In this document: one piece after another, positions 25,541 through 33,755 of the stretch
Numbering within the stretch: the stretch's first letter is position 1
Layout: each line of letters starts with the position of its first letter
Origin: Kitasatospora setae KM-6054
Lineage (GTDB): Bacteria; Actinomycetota; Actinomycetes; Streptomycetales; Streptomycetaceae
Assembly: GCF_000269985.1 (NCBI RefSeq)
Contig: NC_016109.1
Coordinates: 2,480,001-2,544,000 of the forward strand
Reading direction: 5' to 3'
DNA: 64,000 nucleotides
The notes under the pieces: model-generated
Database searches by the model: none
What the model saw: the letters and a program-made list of their open reading frames with translations, nothing else
Told to the model about the DNA's origin: nothing
Made by a program: the position numbers and the translations under genes

Positions 25541-25768
25541 CGAGGATCCCCCTTATCCGGTGACTGTCCACTTCTGTCCCTGCACTTCCTTGCCACACGG
25601 GCGGCGTTGTGACGAGGGAACCGCCCGCTCAAGAATGGGTGCAGAGCCAATCGGAGGGTAGCGAGCGGCGGATAGCCCGACAAGGCTTGTCCGCTGGTGT
25701 GTCAAGTTCGCGATCCCTTGTCCGAGCGCGCTCGCAAGGTGTCCTCCGTGCCGGAAGAAGGTGCTCGG
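25541..25768. promoter_or_regulatory. Divergent promoter region of the cluster
   Basis: 228 bp between the regulator start (25540) and the GTG of the condensation gene (25769). GAAGAAGG at 25754-25761 serves as the ribosome-binding site. Exact -35/-10 boxes were not assignable, but all cluster transcription in both directions must start here or inside the genes. Confidence 0.6.
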
Positions 25769-27085
25769 GTGAGTGCATTTCCCTTGACCGCTGAGCAGCG
25801 CAGCATGCTGTTTCTCGACGGGGTCTTCGGGCCCGGCATATTCCACAATGTCAGCTTTGGGGCAGCCGTCCCCGCGGGCACCTCCGAGGAGGCCGTCCGC
25901 ACCGCGATCGCCGCCCTGACCAGCAGGCATGATGGGCTGCTCAGCCGCTCGGTCGGCTCCTCGCCGTTCCTCCAGGCGGTCTCCCGGGAGACGGTCGAGC
26001 CGGTTTCGCGAGGGCTCTCCGGGAATTCCCTGGAGGCGGAGTTCGACCGCCTCCGCAGCGATCTTCACAATATCCCCCTGGCGCCTTCGAGGGCGCGTTT
26101 CGACATCATCAAAAACGATGCCGGAGACCCTCTCCAGGTACTCGGGACGGTCGATCACCTGGTGGCCGACGGGTATTCCGGAGGGCTGCTCGGAAACGAC
26201 CTTTCGGCGCTTCTCGCGGGCCGTCCGACGGAATCCACCGGGAGCTTTCCGGAAATCGCCCTGGCCCGCGCGGTCGGCGACCGGGAGGCCGCGGCGGAAA
26301 TCGCCCACTGGCGCCGGGCGGCGGCCGGGACGCGGCCGCTCGCGGGAATCGTCCGGCGGGCCGGGCCGCGCGCCGCGTGGGTGCGCGCCCAGGTGGACCG
26401 CGAGGTGCCGGGCGGGGAGGCCCACCGGCGGCTGCGCGAGCTGGTGCAGGCGTGCCGGGCCACCCCCTTCGCGGTGCTGGCCGCGGTCACCGCGGTCGCG
26501 GTCTGGCGGCGCTCCGGCCGTTCGGCCTTCCTGCTGCACACGCCGGTCTCCACCCGGCGGGACGCGGTGGAGCGGGCCACGGCCGGCAACTTCGTGATGG
26601 ACCGTCCGATCCCGTGCCGGATCGACCCCGGGGAGCCGCTGTCCGCGCTGGTCGGACGGGTGCAGGCCGCCGTGTGGCGGGCGGCCAGGTACGCCCGGCT
26701 GAGCGTGCCGGAACTGCTGTGCGCGGTGCCCGAGTACGGGGCGGCCCTGCTGGAGGACGGCGCCGACTACCTGCAGCTGCACGTGGACGTGCAGAGCGCC
26801 GACGCCACCGGCGTGCTGAGCAGTCCCGGGGGGTCGACCGGGGTGCGCACCCTGGGTCCGTTCGCGCCGGCCCACGACCTCACGGTGACGACGCTGCGGT
26901 TCCGGTTCAGCGAGTCCCGACTGTTCACCCGGGTGTTCTCCGGGGGTTCACCGGACGGTATCCGCGACGCCGAAGAACTGTGCGCCGACGCATTGGCGGT
27001 CTTCGACGCGATTGCGCAACCCGGCGACACCGCAAGGGAACTGGCGGACCGACTGGATCGGGCCGAGGTTCCGAATCCCGTGTGA
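25769..27085 (+). CDS. Stand-alone NRPS condensation-domain protein
   Basis: 438 aa. GTG 25769 was chosen because GAAGAAGG lies 7 bp before it and the fold starts at FPLTAEQRSMLFLDGV; earlier GTG codons add a non-homologous tail. The HHxxxDG motif appears as DHLVADG (residues 129-135), keeping the catalytic second His and Asp while the first His is Asp. Downstream elements LLHTPVSTRRDAV and AGNFVMDRPIP match condensation-domain core motifs C4-C5. It should form an amide or ester between a carrier-bound acyl group and an amine. Its neighbour is a free-standing carrier protein (29-bp gap). Confidence 0.85.
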   Translation: MSAFPLTAEQRSMLFLDGVFGPGIFHNVSFGAAVPAGTSEEAVRTAIAALTSRHDGLLSRSVGSSPFLQAVSRETVEPVSRGLSGNSLEAEFDRLRSDLHNIPLAPSRARFDIIKNDAGDPLQVLGTVDHLVADGYSGGLLGNDLSALLAGRPTESTGSFPEIALARAVGDREAAAEIAHWRRAAAGTRPLAGIVRRAGPRAAWVRAQVDREVPGGEAHRRLRELVQACRATPFAVLAAVTAVAVWRRSGRSAFLLHTPVSTRRDAVERATAGNFVMDRPIPCRIDPGEPLSALVGRVQAAVWRAARYARLSVPELLCAVPEYGAALLEDGADYLQLHVDVQSADATGVLSSPGGSTGVRTLGPFAPAHDLTVTTLRFRFSESRLFTRVFSGGSPDGIRDAEELCADALAVFDAIAQPGDTARELADRLDRAEVPNPV

Positions 27086-27114
27086 ATTGTCTAGACCATA
27101 GAGGAGATTCCGCC

Positions 27115-27360
27115 ATGGACACCGCTACCGCCGACGAGTTCACCCGTTTCCTCCGCCCGTACTGCCGCGAACTGCCGCCCGACCGCGCGCTGACCGACGA
27201 CACCCTGCTGGTCGAGGTCGGCATCGACTCCCTGCTCGTGGTGGAACTGGTCACCGCGATCGAGGACCACTACGGGATCGAGTTCCCGGAGGAACTGCTC
27301 GCCCCCGACACCTTCACCACCCCCGGCACCCTGCGGCTCGCCCTGGAGCCGCTGCTGTGA
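27115..27360 (+). CDS. Peptidyl carrier protein
   Basis: 81 aa from ATG 27115, with GAGGAG 9 bp upstream. The phosphopantetheine site is VEVGIDSLLVVELVTAIEDH with Ser39, in the usual four-helix carrier fold (EFPEELLAPDTFTTPGTLRLAL). It is a discrete protein rather than part of a multidomain NRPS. Its stop overlaps the next start (GTGA). It presumably carries the amino acid loaded by one of the two adenylation proteins for use by the condensation protein. Confidence 0.93.
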   Translation: MDTATADEFTRFLRPYCRELPPDRALTDDTLLVEVGIDSLLVVELVTAIEDHYGIEFPEELLAPDTFTTPGTLRLALEPLL

Positions 27361-28958
27361 CCACCCCCGAGCTCCTGCTGCGCGGCCCCGACCGGGCGCT
27401 GCGCCGCCCGCGGCCGCTGGACCTGCGGGCCACCGTGGCCGGCCGGGTCCACCGGCAGGCCGCCCGCACCCCCGGCCGCACCGCCGTGTGGGACCGCGGC
27501 ACCGCCGTCGACTACGCCGGGCTGGACGCCGCGGTGCGGCGCCACACCGCGGCGCTGCGCGCGGCGGGCTGCGCCTCGGGCGAGGCCGTCCTGGTCCAGG
27601 GGCCGCGCTCGGCCACCGCGATCGCCGTCCTGCTGGCGATGGAGAGCCTCGGCTGCGTGCACGTCCCGCTCGACCCCGGCTGGCCGGCCGAGCGGATCGC
27701 CGAGGTGGCCCGGCACTGCGGCGCCACCCGGCTGGTCCGGCACGGCGGCCCCGCCGGGCCGGCGCCCCGGGGGCTGCGCCTCGTCGCCCTGGCGGAGGAG
27801 CCCGGCACGGAGGGCGTCGAGGGTGCGGACGGCGCGGACGAGGCGGCCGGGCTGCCGGCGCCGCGCGAGCGGGCCTCCGCCGCCGAACCCCGGTACGCGC
27901 TCTACACCGCCGAGTTCGCCGGTGGCGCCGAGGGCGCGGTGACGGCCCACGCCGGCATGGTGAACCACCTCTGGGCGAAGATCGACGACCTCGGTCTGAC
28001 CTCAGCGGACCGGGTCGCCTACAGCGCGCCGCAGGTGTTCGACACCGCCGTGTGGCAGATGCTCGCCCCGCTGCTGGTCGGGGGCGCGGTCGCGGTGGTC
28101 GCCGAGGCCGACACGGCCTTCCCCCGCCGGCTGGCCGGCGCCCTGGACCGCACGGGTGCCACCGTGGTGGAGCTGGTGCCCACGGCCATCGGCTGGCTGC
28201 TCGACCGCGCCGGCAAGGCCGCCGGCGCACCGCCGCCCGGCAGCGGGCTGCGGCTGCTGGTGGCGACCGGCGGGGAGCTCGGCCCGGAGCTGGCCGCGCG
28301 GATCGGCGCCGTCCTGCCCGGTGTCGCCACGGTGTTCGCCAACGGGCCGGTCGAGTGCTCGGACGACGTGCTGCACCACCGGGTGCGGCCCGCCGACCTG
28401 GCGGGGGCCCGGATCCCCCGGGGGCGCCCGATCCCCAACGCGGTGCTCTCCGCCGTGCTGCCGGCGCCGGACGGCGCCTGGCGCCACGCCGAACCCGGCG
28501 AGATCGGCGAACTCCTGGTCCAGGGCGCCCCGGTGGGCCTCGGCCACCTCGCCGACGGCGTCCTGCGCACCGGCGCCTACCTGCGCGACACCACCCCGGA
28601 CGCCGGGCCGACCGGGCTGGCCTTCCGTACCGGCGACCTGGTGTCCTTCCACGCCGGCGAGGTCCGCTACCACGGCCGCGCCGACCGCCAACTCGCCCTC
28701 CCCGGCGGGCGGTTGGCCCTGGAGGACGTCGAGCGCGAACTCCAGCGCCACCCCGGCGTCCGGCGCTGCGCGGTGCTCGCCGCCGAGCACGACGGCGCCC
28801 CCGCGCTCGCGGTGTTCTACACCGCCGCCGACCCCGGCGACCCGCCCGGGGAGCGGACCGCCGTGCCCGGGCACCCGGAGCTGCGGCTGAGCTGGACCCT
28901 GCTGCCCGTCCTGCCGCTGACCCGCAAGGGCGAGGTCGACCACCGGGCGCTGCGCTGA
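27357..28958 (+). CDS. Adenylation-fold protein with degenerate catalytic motifs (A1)
   Basis: 533 aa, GTG 27357 overlapping the carrier stop. The fold is clear: NHLWAKIDDLGL, SAPQVFDTAVWQMLAPLL, GPVECSDDVLHHRV, AFRTGDLVSFHAG. But the ATP-binding A3 loop, normally TSGTTGxPKG, reads YTAEFAGGAEGAV at 183-195. The A8 hinge reads RADRQLALPGGRLAL, and the A10 motif NGKxD reads RKGEVD, losing the catalytic lysine. It resembles A2 along its length, so a duplication is likely. It may be an inactive scaffold, a partner for A2, or catalyse another step. Confidence 0.8.
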   Translation: MTTPELLLRGPDRALRRPRPLDLRATVAGRVHRQAARTPGRTAVWDRGTAVDYAGLDAAVRRHTAALRAAGCASGEAVLVQGPRSATAIAVLLAMESLGCVHVPLDPGWPAERIAEVARHCGATRLVRHGGPAGPAPRGLRLVALAEEPGTEGVEGADGADEAAGLPAPRERASAAEPRYALYTAEFAGGAEGAVTAHAGMVNHLWAKIDDLGLTSADRVAYSAPQVFDTAVWQMLAPLLVGGAVAVVAEADTAFPRRLAGALDRTGATVVELVPTAIGWLLDRAGKAAGAPPPGSGLRLLVATGGELGPELAARIGAVLPGVATVFANGPVECSDDVLHHRVRPADLAGARIPRGRPIPNAVLSAVLPAPDGAWRHAEPGEIGELLVQGAPVGLGHLADGVLRTGAYLRDTTPDAGPTGLAFRTGDLVSFHAGEVRYHGRADRQLALPGGRLALEDVERELQRHPGVRRCAVLAAEHDGAPALAVFYTAADPGDPPGERTAVPGHPELRLSWTLLPVLPLTRKGEVDHRALR

Positions 28959-29042
28959 GCCCCGGCTCAGCCCGCCGGTCCGACCCCTTCCGTCCGTCCG
29001 TTCCTTCCCTTCCACGCCCCCACCACCCACAGGAGATCCGTC

Positions 29043-29903
29043 GTGTTGCGTGTCAACCACCAGTCCTTCCGCACCGTTCTCGCCGAGTCGGACGTCGTCC
29101 GCGTCGCCGGGGCGCACCACGCGCTCAGCGGCTACCTGGCCCAGGAGGCGGGCTTCCAGGCCGTCTGGTCGTCCAGCTTCGAGGTGTCGGCCTCCCGCTG
29201 CCTGCCCGACGCCAGCATCCTGAGCATGACCGAGTACCTGGAGGCGGCGGCCAACATCCAGAAGGCGCTGAGCATCCCGGTGGTCGCCGACTGCGACACC
29301 GGCTACGGCGACAACCTCAACGTGGCGCACATGGTCCACGAGTTCGAGGGCGCCGGGATCACCGCGGTCTGCATCGAGGACAAGCTGTTCCCGAAGATGA
29401 ACAGCTTCGTCGGCAGCGGCCAGGCCCTGCTGGACACCGCCGGCTTCGCCGCCAAGATCCGCACCGCCAAGAACGCCCAGCACAGCTCCGACTTCTTCGT
29501 CATCGCCCGCACCGAGGCGCTGATCAGCGGCCTCGACGTCACCCAGGCGCTGGAGCGCTGCCGCGCCTACGCCGACTCCGGCGCGGACGCCGTGCTGGTG
29601 CACTCCAAGCAGCGCACCAAGGACCAGGTGATGGCCTTCCTGGACGGCTGGGACGGCCGCGTCCCGGTGGTCATCGTGCCCACCACCTACCCCGACTGGC
29701 ACATCGACGAGGTGCGGGCGGCCGGGGTCTCCGTGGTGATCTACGCCAACCAGGGCCTGCGCGCCAGCGTCTCCTCGCTGCGCGACGCCTACGGCGCGAT
29801 CGTCCGGGACGGCGACACCACCGGCATCGAGGAGTCCATCGCCTCGGTCGGCGACCTGTTCGAGCTCCAGCGGCTCGCCGAGTGGCAGAAGCTCGGTGCC
29901 TGA
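29043..29903 (+). CDS. pepM: Phosphoenolpyruvate phosphomutase
   Basis: 286 aa from GTG 29043, preceded by AGGAG. It converts phosphoenolpyruvate to phosphonopyruvate, the C-P bond-forming entry step of nearly all phosphonates. It is an isocitrate-lyase-superfamily barrel, and residues 112-121 read EDKLFPKMNS, the EDKxxxxxNS signature that separates PEP mutases from lyases. The metal-binding strand is VVADCDTGYGDN. VWSSSFEVSASRCLPD near residue 40 is also typical. The unfavourable equilibrium is normally pulled by the decarboxylase, which is encoded later in the operon. Confidence 0.96.
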   Translation: MLRVNHQSFRTVLAESDVVRVAGAHHALSGYLAQEAGFQAVWSSSFEVSASRCLPDASILSMTEYLEAAANIQKALSIPVVADCDTGYGDNLNVAHMVHEFEGAGITAVCIEDKLFPKMNSFVGSGQALLDTAGFAAKIRTAKNAQHSSDFFVIARTEALISGLDVTQALERCRAYADSGADAVLVHSKQRTKDQVMAFLDGWDGRVPVVIVPTTYPDWHIDEVRAAGVSVVIYANQGLRASVSSLRDAYGAIVRDGDTTGIEESIASVGDLFELQRLAEWQKLGA

Positions 29904-29947
29904 GCCCCGCCGGCCGGTCGGACCGCCTCCGAGGAAAGGCAGTTGAC

Positions 29948-30931
29948 GTGCCAGTCGTCACCGGTGCCCACGAACTACTCGACACCGAGGTCTTCGTGGA
30001 CCTCGCCCCGCAGCTCGGCGTCAACCTCCACCTGAAGTGCGAGGGGCTCAACTTCGCCGGCTCGGTCAAGATCAGGGCCGCGGCGTGGATGGTCGCGGAG
30101 GCCGAGCGGGCCGGCCGGATCGGCCCGGACACCACCCTGGTGGAGTCCTCCTCCGGCAACCTCGGCGTCGCCATGGCGGTGGTCGCGGCCGCCCGCAACC
30201 TCCGCTTCCACTGCGTCACCGACACCAAGTGCAACCCGTCCACGATCCGGCTGATGCGCGCGCTCGGCGCGGTCGTCGACGTGGTCGACCGGCCCGCCGC
30301 GGACGGCGGCGGGCTGCTGGCGGCCCGGAAGGCCCGGGTGCGGGCGCTGTGCGCCCGGGACGGCGGCTACCTGTGGCTCAACCAGTACGAGAACGAGGCG
30401 AGTTGGCTCGCCCACTACCACCACACCGGCCCGGCGCTGGCCAAGGAGTTCAGCTCGCTCGACGTGCTGTTCGTCGGGGTCGGCACCGGTGGGACGCTCA
30501 CCGGCTGCGCCCGCTACTTCCGCGACCACCACCCCGGTGTGCGGGTGGTCGCGGTGGACGCCGAGGGCTCCGTCAACTTCGGCGGCCGGCCCGGCCCCCG
30601 GTACATCCCGGGGCTCGGCGCCGCCGAGCCGATGCCGCTGGTCGACGGCGCGCCGGTCGACCGGGTGCTGTGGGTGCCGGAGGCCGACACCGTCCGGATG
30701 TGCCGGCGGCTCGCCGCCCGCGGCCTGCTGCTCGGCGGCTCCTCGGGCACCGTGGTCAGCGCCGCCGCCGCCTGGCTGGAGGCCGAGGACCCGGACCGCG
30801 CCCTCACCGCCGTGGCCATCGCCCCGGACCTCGGCGAGCGCTACCTCGACACCGTCTACGACGACGACTGGGTCACCCGGCACTTCGGCGCGGCCGCCGC
30901 CGCACCGCACACCAGGGAGCTGCTCGTATGA
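29948..30931 (+). CDS. SbnA-like N-(2-amino-2-carboxyethyl)-L-glutamate synthase
   Basis: 327 aa from GTG 29948. Fold-type II PLP enzyme of the cysteine-synthase family: GLNFAGSVKIRAA supplies the PLP lysine, SSSGNLG the phosphate loop, GVGTGGTLTGC the glycine loop. LKCEGLNFAGSVK, RYIPGLGA and the YENEASW segment follow SbnA of staphyloferrin B rather than ordinary CysK. SbnA joins O-phospho-L-serine and L-glutamate. The matching dehydrogenase (SbnB-like) is encoded at 42568, so the pair should deliver L-2,3-diaminopropionate and 2-oxoglutarate. The stop overlaps the next start (ATGA). Confidence 0.88.
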   Translation: MPVVTGAHELLDTEVFVDLAPQLGVNLHLKCEGLNFAGSVKIRAAAWMVAEAERAGRIGPDTTLVESSSGNLGVAMAVVAAARNLRFHCVTDTKCNPSTIRLMRALGAVVDVVDRPAADGGGLLAARKARVRALCARDGGYLWLNQYENEASWLAHYHHTGPALAKEFSSLDVLFVGVGTGGTLTGCARYFRDHHPGVRVVAVDAEGSVNFGGRPGPRYIPGLGAAEPMPLVDGAPVDRVLWVPEADTVRMCRRLAARGLLLGGSSGTVVSAAAAWLEAEDPDRALTAVAIAPDLGERYLDTVYDDDWVTRHFGAAAAAPHTRELLV

Positions 30932-32595
30932 CCGCGCCCCGCACCACCACCACGACCACCACGACGACCACCACCACCGCGGAGCCGGCCGCGCTGCCGA
31001 TGCGCCCGGAAGCCGCCGCGGCGGCCGCGGCCCTGGCCCTGCGCCGGCCCCGCCCGGTCAGGCTCGACCGGCCGGTCCACGCGTACGTGCTGGACACCGC
31101 GCGCCGCGACCCCGGGCGCACCGCCGTGACCGACGCCGGCCGGTCCGTCGACTACCGCACGCTGGCCCGCCGGGCCGCCGCGCTCGCCGACCGGCTCGAC
31201 CGGGACGGCCTGCGGCGCGGCGGGGTGCTCGCCGCCGCCGGGCCGCGCAGCGCCGACACCGTGACGGTGTTCCTCGCCGCCGAACGGCTCGGCGCGGTCT
31301 ACCTGCCGGTCGACCCGGCCTGGCCGGCCGCCCGCACCGCCGACGTGCTGCGCCGCTCCGGCGCGGCCCTGCTGCTCGACTACACGGGGGCGCCGGACGG
31401 TCCGGCCGCGACGGCCGCCGCCGGGGCGGGCGTCCCGGTGACCGGGCTGCGGGACACCGACACCGAGGCCGACCCGGCACCGCCGGACGACCCGGGCGCG
31501 CCCGCCGACCCCGCGTACCTGATCTTCACCTCCGGGACCACCGGCGTGCCCAAGGGCGCGGTGGTGGAACGGCGCGGCCTGCTCAACCACCTCCGGGCCA
31601 AGCTCGACGACCTGGCGCTCACCGCCGAGGACACGCTGGCCTTCACCGCCCCGCTGGTCTTCGACATCTCGGTCTGGCAGATGCTCGCGCCGCTGCTGGC
31701 CGGCGGCACCGTCGCGGTCGTCCGGGACGCCGAACTCGCCCACCCGCGACGGCTGGCCGCCGCCCTGGGACGCACCGGCGCGACGGTCGCCGAGCTGGTG
31801 CCCACCATGGCCGGCTGGCTGGCCGACGAGGCGAGCCGGCCGGGCGGCACCCGGCCCGCGCTGCGGACGCTGATCTCCACCGGCGAGGAGCTGCGCCCCG
31901 AAGCGGCCCGGCGGATCGCCGCCGCCTTCCCCGGCACCGCGCTGCTGAACGCCTACGGCCCCACCGAGTGCTCGGACGACGTGACGCACCACCGGGTCAC
32001 CGCCGCCGACCTGGGGCTGCCCCGGCTGCCGGTCGGGCGGCCGATCGCCAACGCCGTGCTGCACGTCCTGGTCGCCGACCCGGACGGCCGCTGGCGGCCC
32101 GCCGCACCGGGCGAGGCCGGCGACCTGTTCGTCGGCGGCCTGCCGGTCGGCCGCGGCTACGTCAACGACCCGGCGGCCACCGCGCGGGCGTTCTTCGCCG
32201 ACCCGATCGACCCGGACTCCCCCACCGGCCGGCTCTACCGGACCGGCGACCTGGCCCGGATCGAGGACGGCGTCGTCCACTACCTCGGCCGCGACGACCG
32301 GCAGGTCAAGGTCGCCGGGGTGCGGATGGAACTCGACGAGGTCGAACTCGCCCTGGCCCGGCACCCCGCGCTCGCCCAGTGCGCGGTCACCGCCGCCGGC
32401 GACGACCTCGCCGCCCACTACGTGCCCCGGAGCCCGGTCACCCCCGCCGAGCTGCGCGCCTTCCTGCGGGAGCTGCTGCCCGCCGGGCAGGTGCCGCGCA
32501 GCTGGCACCGACACGAACGGCTCCCGCTCACCGCCAACGGAAAGACCGACCACCGCCTCCTCGCCGAGGCCGACCGCCGAGAGGGCCACCGATGA
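30928..32595 (+). CDS. NRPS-type adenylation enzyme (A2), intact
   Basis: 555 aa from ATG 30928; a run of twelve Thr follows the start. Core motifs are complete: IFTSGTTGVPKGA (A3, residues 199-211), FDISVWQ (A4), NAYGPTECSDD (A5), YRTGDLARI (A7), GRDDRQVKVAGVRMELDEVE (A8), LTANGKTD (A10 with Lys). Pocket positions read by eye against PheA give D-I-W-T-I-T-A-D-D. The Asp pair suggests a substrate with an extra amino group, such as diaminopropionate. It should load the free carrier protein. Confidence 0.88.
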   Translation: MTAPRTTTTTTTTTTTTAEPAALPMRPEAAAAAAALALRRPRPVRLDRPVHAYVLDTARRDPGRTAVTDAGRSVDYRTLARRAAALADRLDRDGLRRGGVLAAAGPRSADTVTVFLAAERLGAVYLPVDPAWPAARTADVLRRSGAALLLDYTGAPDGPAATAAAGAGVPVTGLRDTDTEADPAPPDDPGAPADPAYLIFTSGTTGVPKGAVVERRGLLNHLRAKLDDLALTAEDTLAFTAPLVFDISVWQMLAPLLAGGTVAVVRDAELAHPRRLAAALGRTGATVAELVPTMAGWLADEASRPGGTRPALRTLISTGEELRPEAARRIAAAFPGTALLNAYGPTECSDDVTHHRVTAADLGLPRLPVGRPIANAVLHVLVADPDGRWRPAAPGEAGDLFVGGLPVGRGYVNDPAATARAFFADPIDPDSPTGRLYRTGDLARIEDGVVHYLGRDDRQVKVAGVRMELDEVELALARHPALAQCAVTAAGDDLAAHYVPRSPVTPAELRAFLRELLPAGQVPRSWHRHERLPLTANGKTDHRLLAEADRREGHR

Positions 32596-33755
32596 CCACC
32601 AGCGCCGACGCCCGCCCCCGGACCGACCGGCTGCCGCCGCACGCCCGGCTCCTGCTCACCATGGCCCGGCTCCACCTGGACCCGGACCGGCTCGACCTGG
32701 TCCGCGCCCTCGCCGACCGGCCCGACCTCGACTGGGGCGCGTTCACCGACGCCGCCGCCCGGCACAAGCTGCTGCCGCTGGTCGGCCGGCACGTGCACCG
32801 CCACCGCCTCGACCGCAAGGGCCCCGGCACCTTCCCGTACCCGTGGGTGTTCACCGGCGCGTACCTGGCCAACCGGGAGCGCAACCACGCGCTGGCCGAC
32901 GAGTTCGGGCTGATCTTCCGGGAGCTCGGGGCCGCCGGGATCAGGTACGCCGTCCGCAAGGGCTTCCCGCTCGCCGAGGGCGAGTACGGCGATCCGGCGC
33001 TGCGCCGGATGACCGACCTCGACCTGCTGATCGACCGCGCCGACGCCGCCCGGGCCCGGGAGGTGCTGGAACGCCTCGGCTACCTCCAGGGCAACCTCGC
33101 CGCCGACGGCGAACGGGTGGAGCCGTTCAGCCGGGACACCCAGCTGTTCTGGCGGCTGAACCTCAGCCAGCAGCTGCCGTTCCGCAAGAGCGGCCACCGG
33201 GCGGCGGTGCCCGAGTTCGACGTCGACCTGACGCACGACATCTTCCAGAAGAAGTCGGGCCGCACCGCGCCCGCCGCCGAGCTGCTCGACCGGGCCGTGC
33301 CGCGCACCGTGTGCGGCGTCGACGCCTGGGTGCAGGGCCCGGAGGACCGGCTGCTCGACCTCTGCTCGCACCTCCACAAGGAGGCCACCAGCCTGTTCTT
33401 CATCGGCGAGAACATCGACCTGCAGCTCGCCAAGTTCCTCGACGTCGCCCTCGTCGTGGCCGGCCTCGACGAGGACGGGTGGGGGGCCTTCCTGGCCCGG
33501 GTCGAGGAGTACGACGCCGCCGCGATCGTCTACTACGCGCTGCACTACGTCGACCAGCTGTACCCGGAGGCCGTCCCCGCCGCCGTGCTGGACCGGCTGC
33601 GCCCGGCCGACCTCGGCTACCTCGACGAGTTCGGCGACCTGGACGGCCGGCGCGCCCGCTGGTCGATGGAGTTCCTGCCCCGGCTGTTCCACTCCGGCCG
33701 GCGCGAGGAGGGCAGCGCCTCCGCCGTCCCGCTGACCACCGGGGCCGGCGCGTGA
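32592..33755 (+). CDS. Nucleotidyltransferase-family protein (NTP_transf_5-like)
   Basis: 387 aa from ATG 32592 (ATGA overlap). Residues about 100-150 read GIRYAVRKGFPLAE, then RRMTDLDLLIDRADAARAREVLERLGY, matching the nucleotidyltransferase pattern with an acidic DxD-like pair (TDLDLLI). FDVDLTHDIF gives a further Asp pair, and the C-terminal helical part starts near PEDRLLDLCSHLHKEA. This is the uncharacterised PF14907 type, often seen beside lasso-peptide or HPr-kinase-like genes. Here it could activate a phosphonate or carboxylate by nucleotidyl transfer; that is inference. Confidence 0.75.
   Translation: MTTSADARPRTDRLPPHARLLLTMARLHLDPDRLDLVRALADRPDLDWGAFTDAAARHKLLPLVGRHVHRHRLDRKGPGTFPYPWVFTGAYLANRERNHALADEFGLIFRELGAAGIRYAVRKGFPLAEGEYGDPALRRMTDLDLLIDRADAARAREVLERLGYLQGNLAADGERVEPFSRDTQLFWRLNLSQQLPFRKSGHRAAVPEFDVDLTHDIFQKKSGRTAPAAELLDRAVPRTVCGVDAWVQGPEDRLLDLCSHLHKEATSLFFIGENIDLQLAKFLDVALVVAGLDEDGWGAFLARVEEYDAAAIVYYALHYVDQLYPEAVPAAVLDRLRPADLGYLDEFGDLDGRRARWSMEFLPRLFHSGRREEGSASAVPLTTGAGA

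Noticed and set aside
29043..29903. Isocitrate or methylisocitrate lyase instead of PEP mutase
   Set aside because: The EDKxxxxxNS signature is present and the lyase KKCGH catalytic motif is absent; the operon context also supplies a phosphonopyruvate decarboxylase.
29948..30931. Ordinary cysteine synthase
   Set aside because: The sequence follows the SbnA subgroup and its obligate partner SbnB is encoded in the same operon; there is no other sulfur-metabolism gene.
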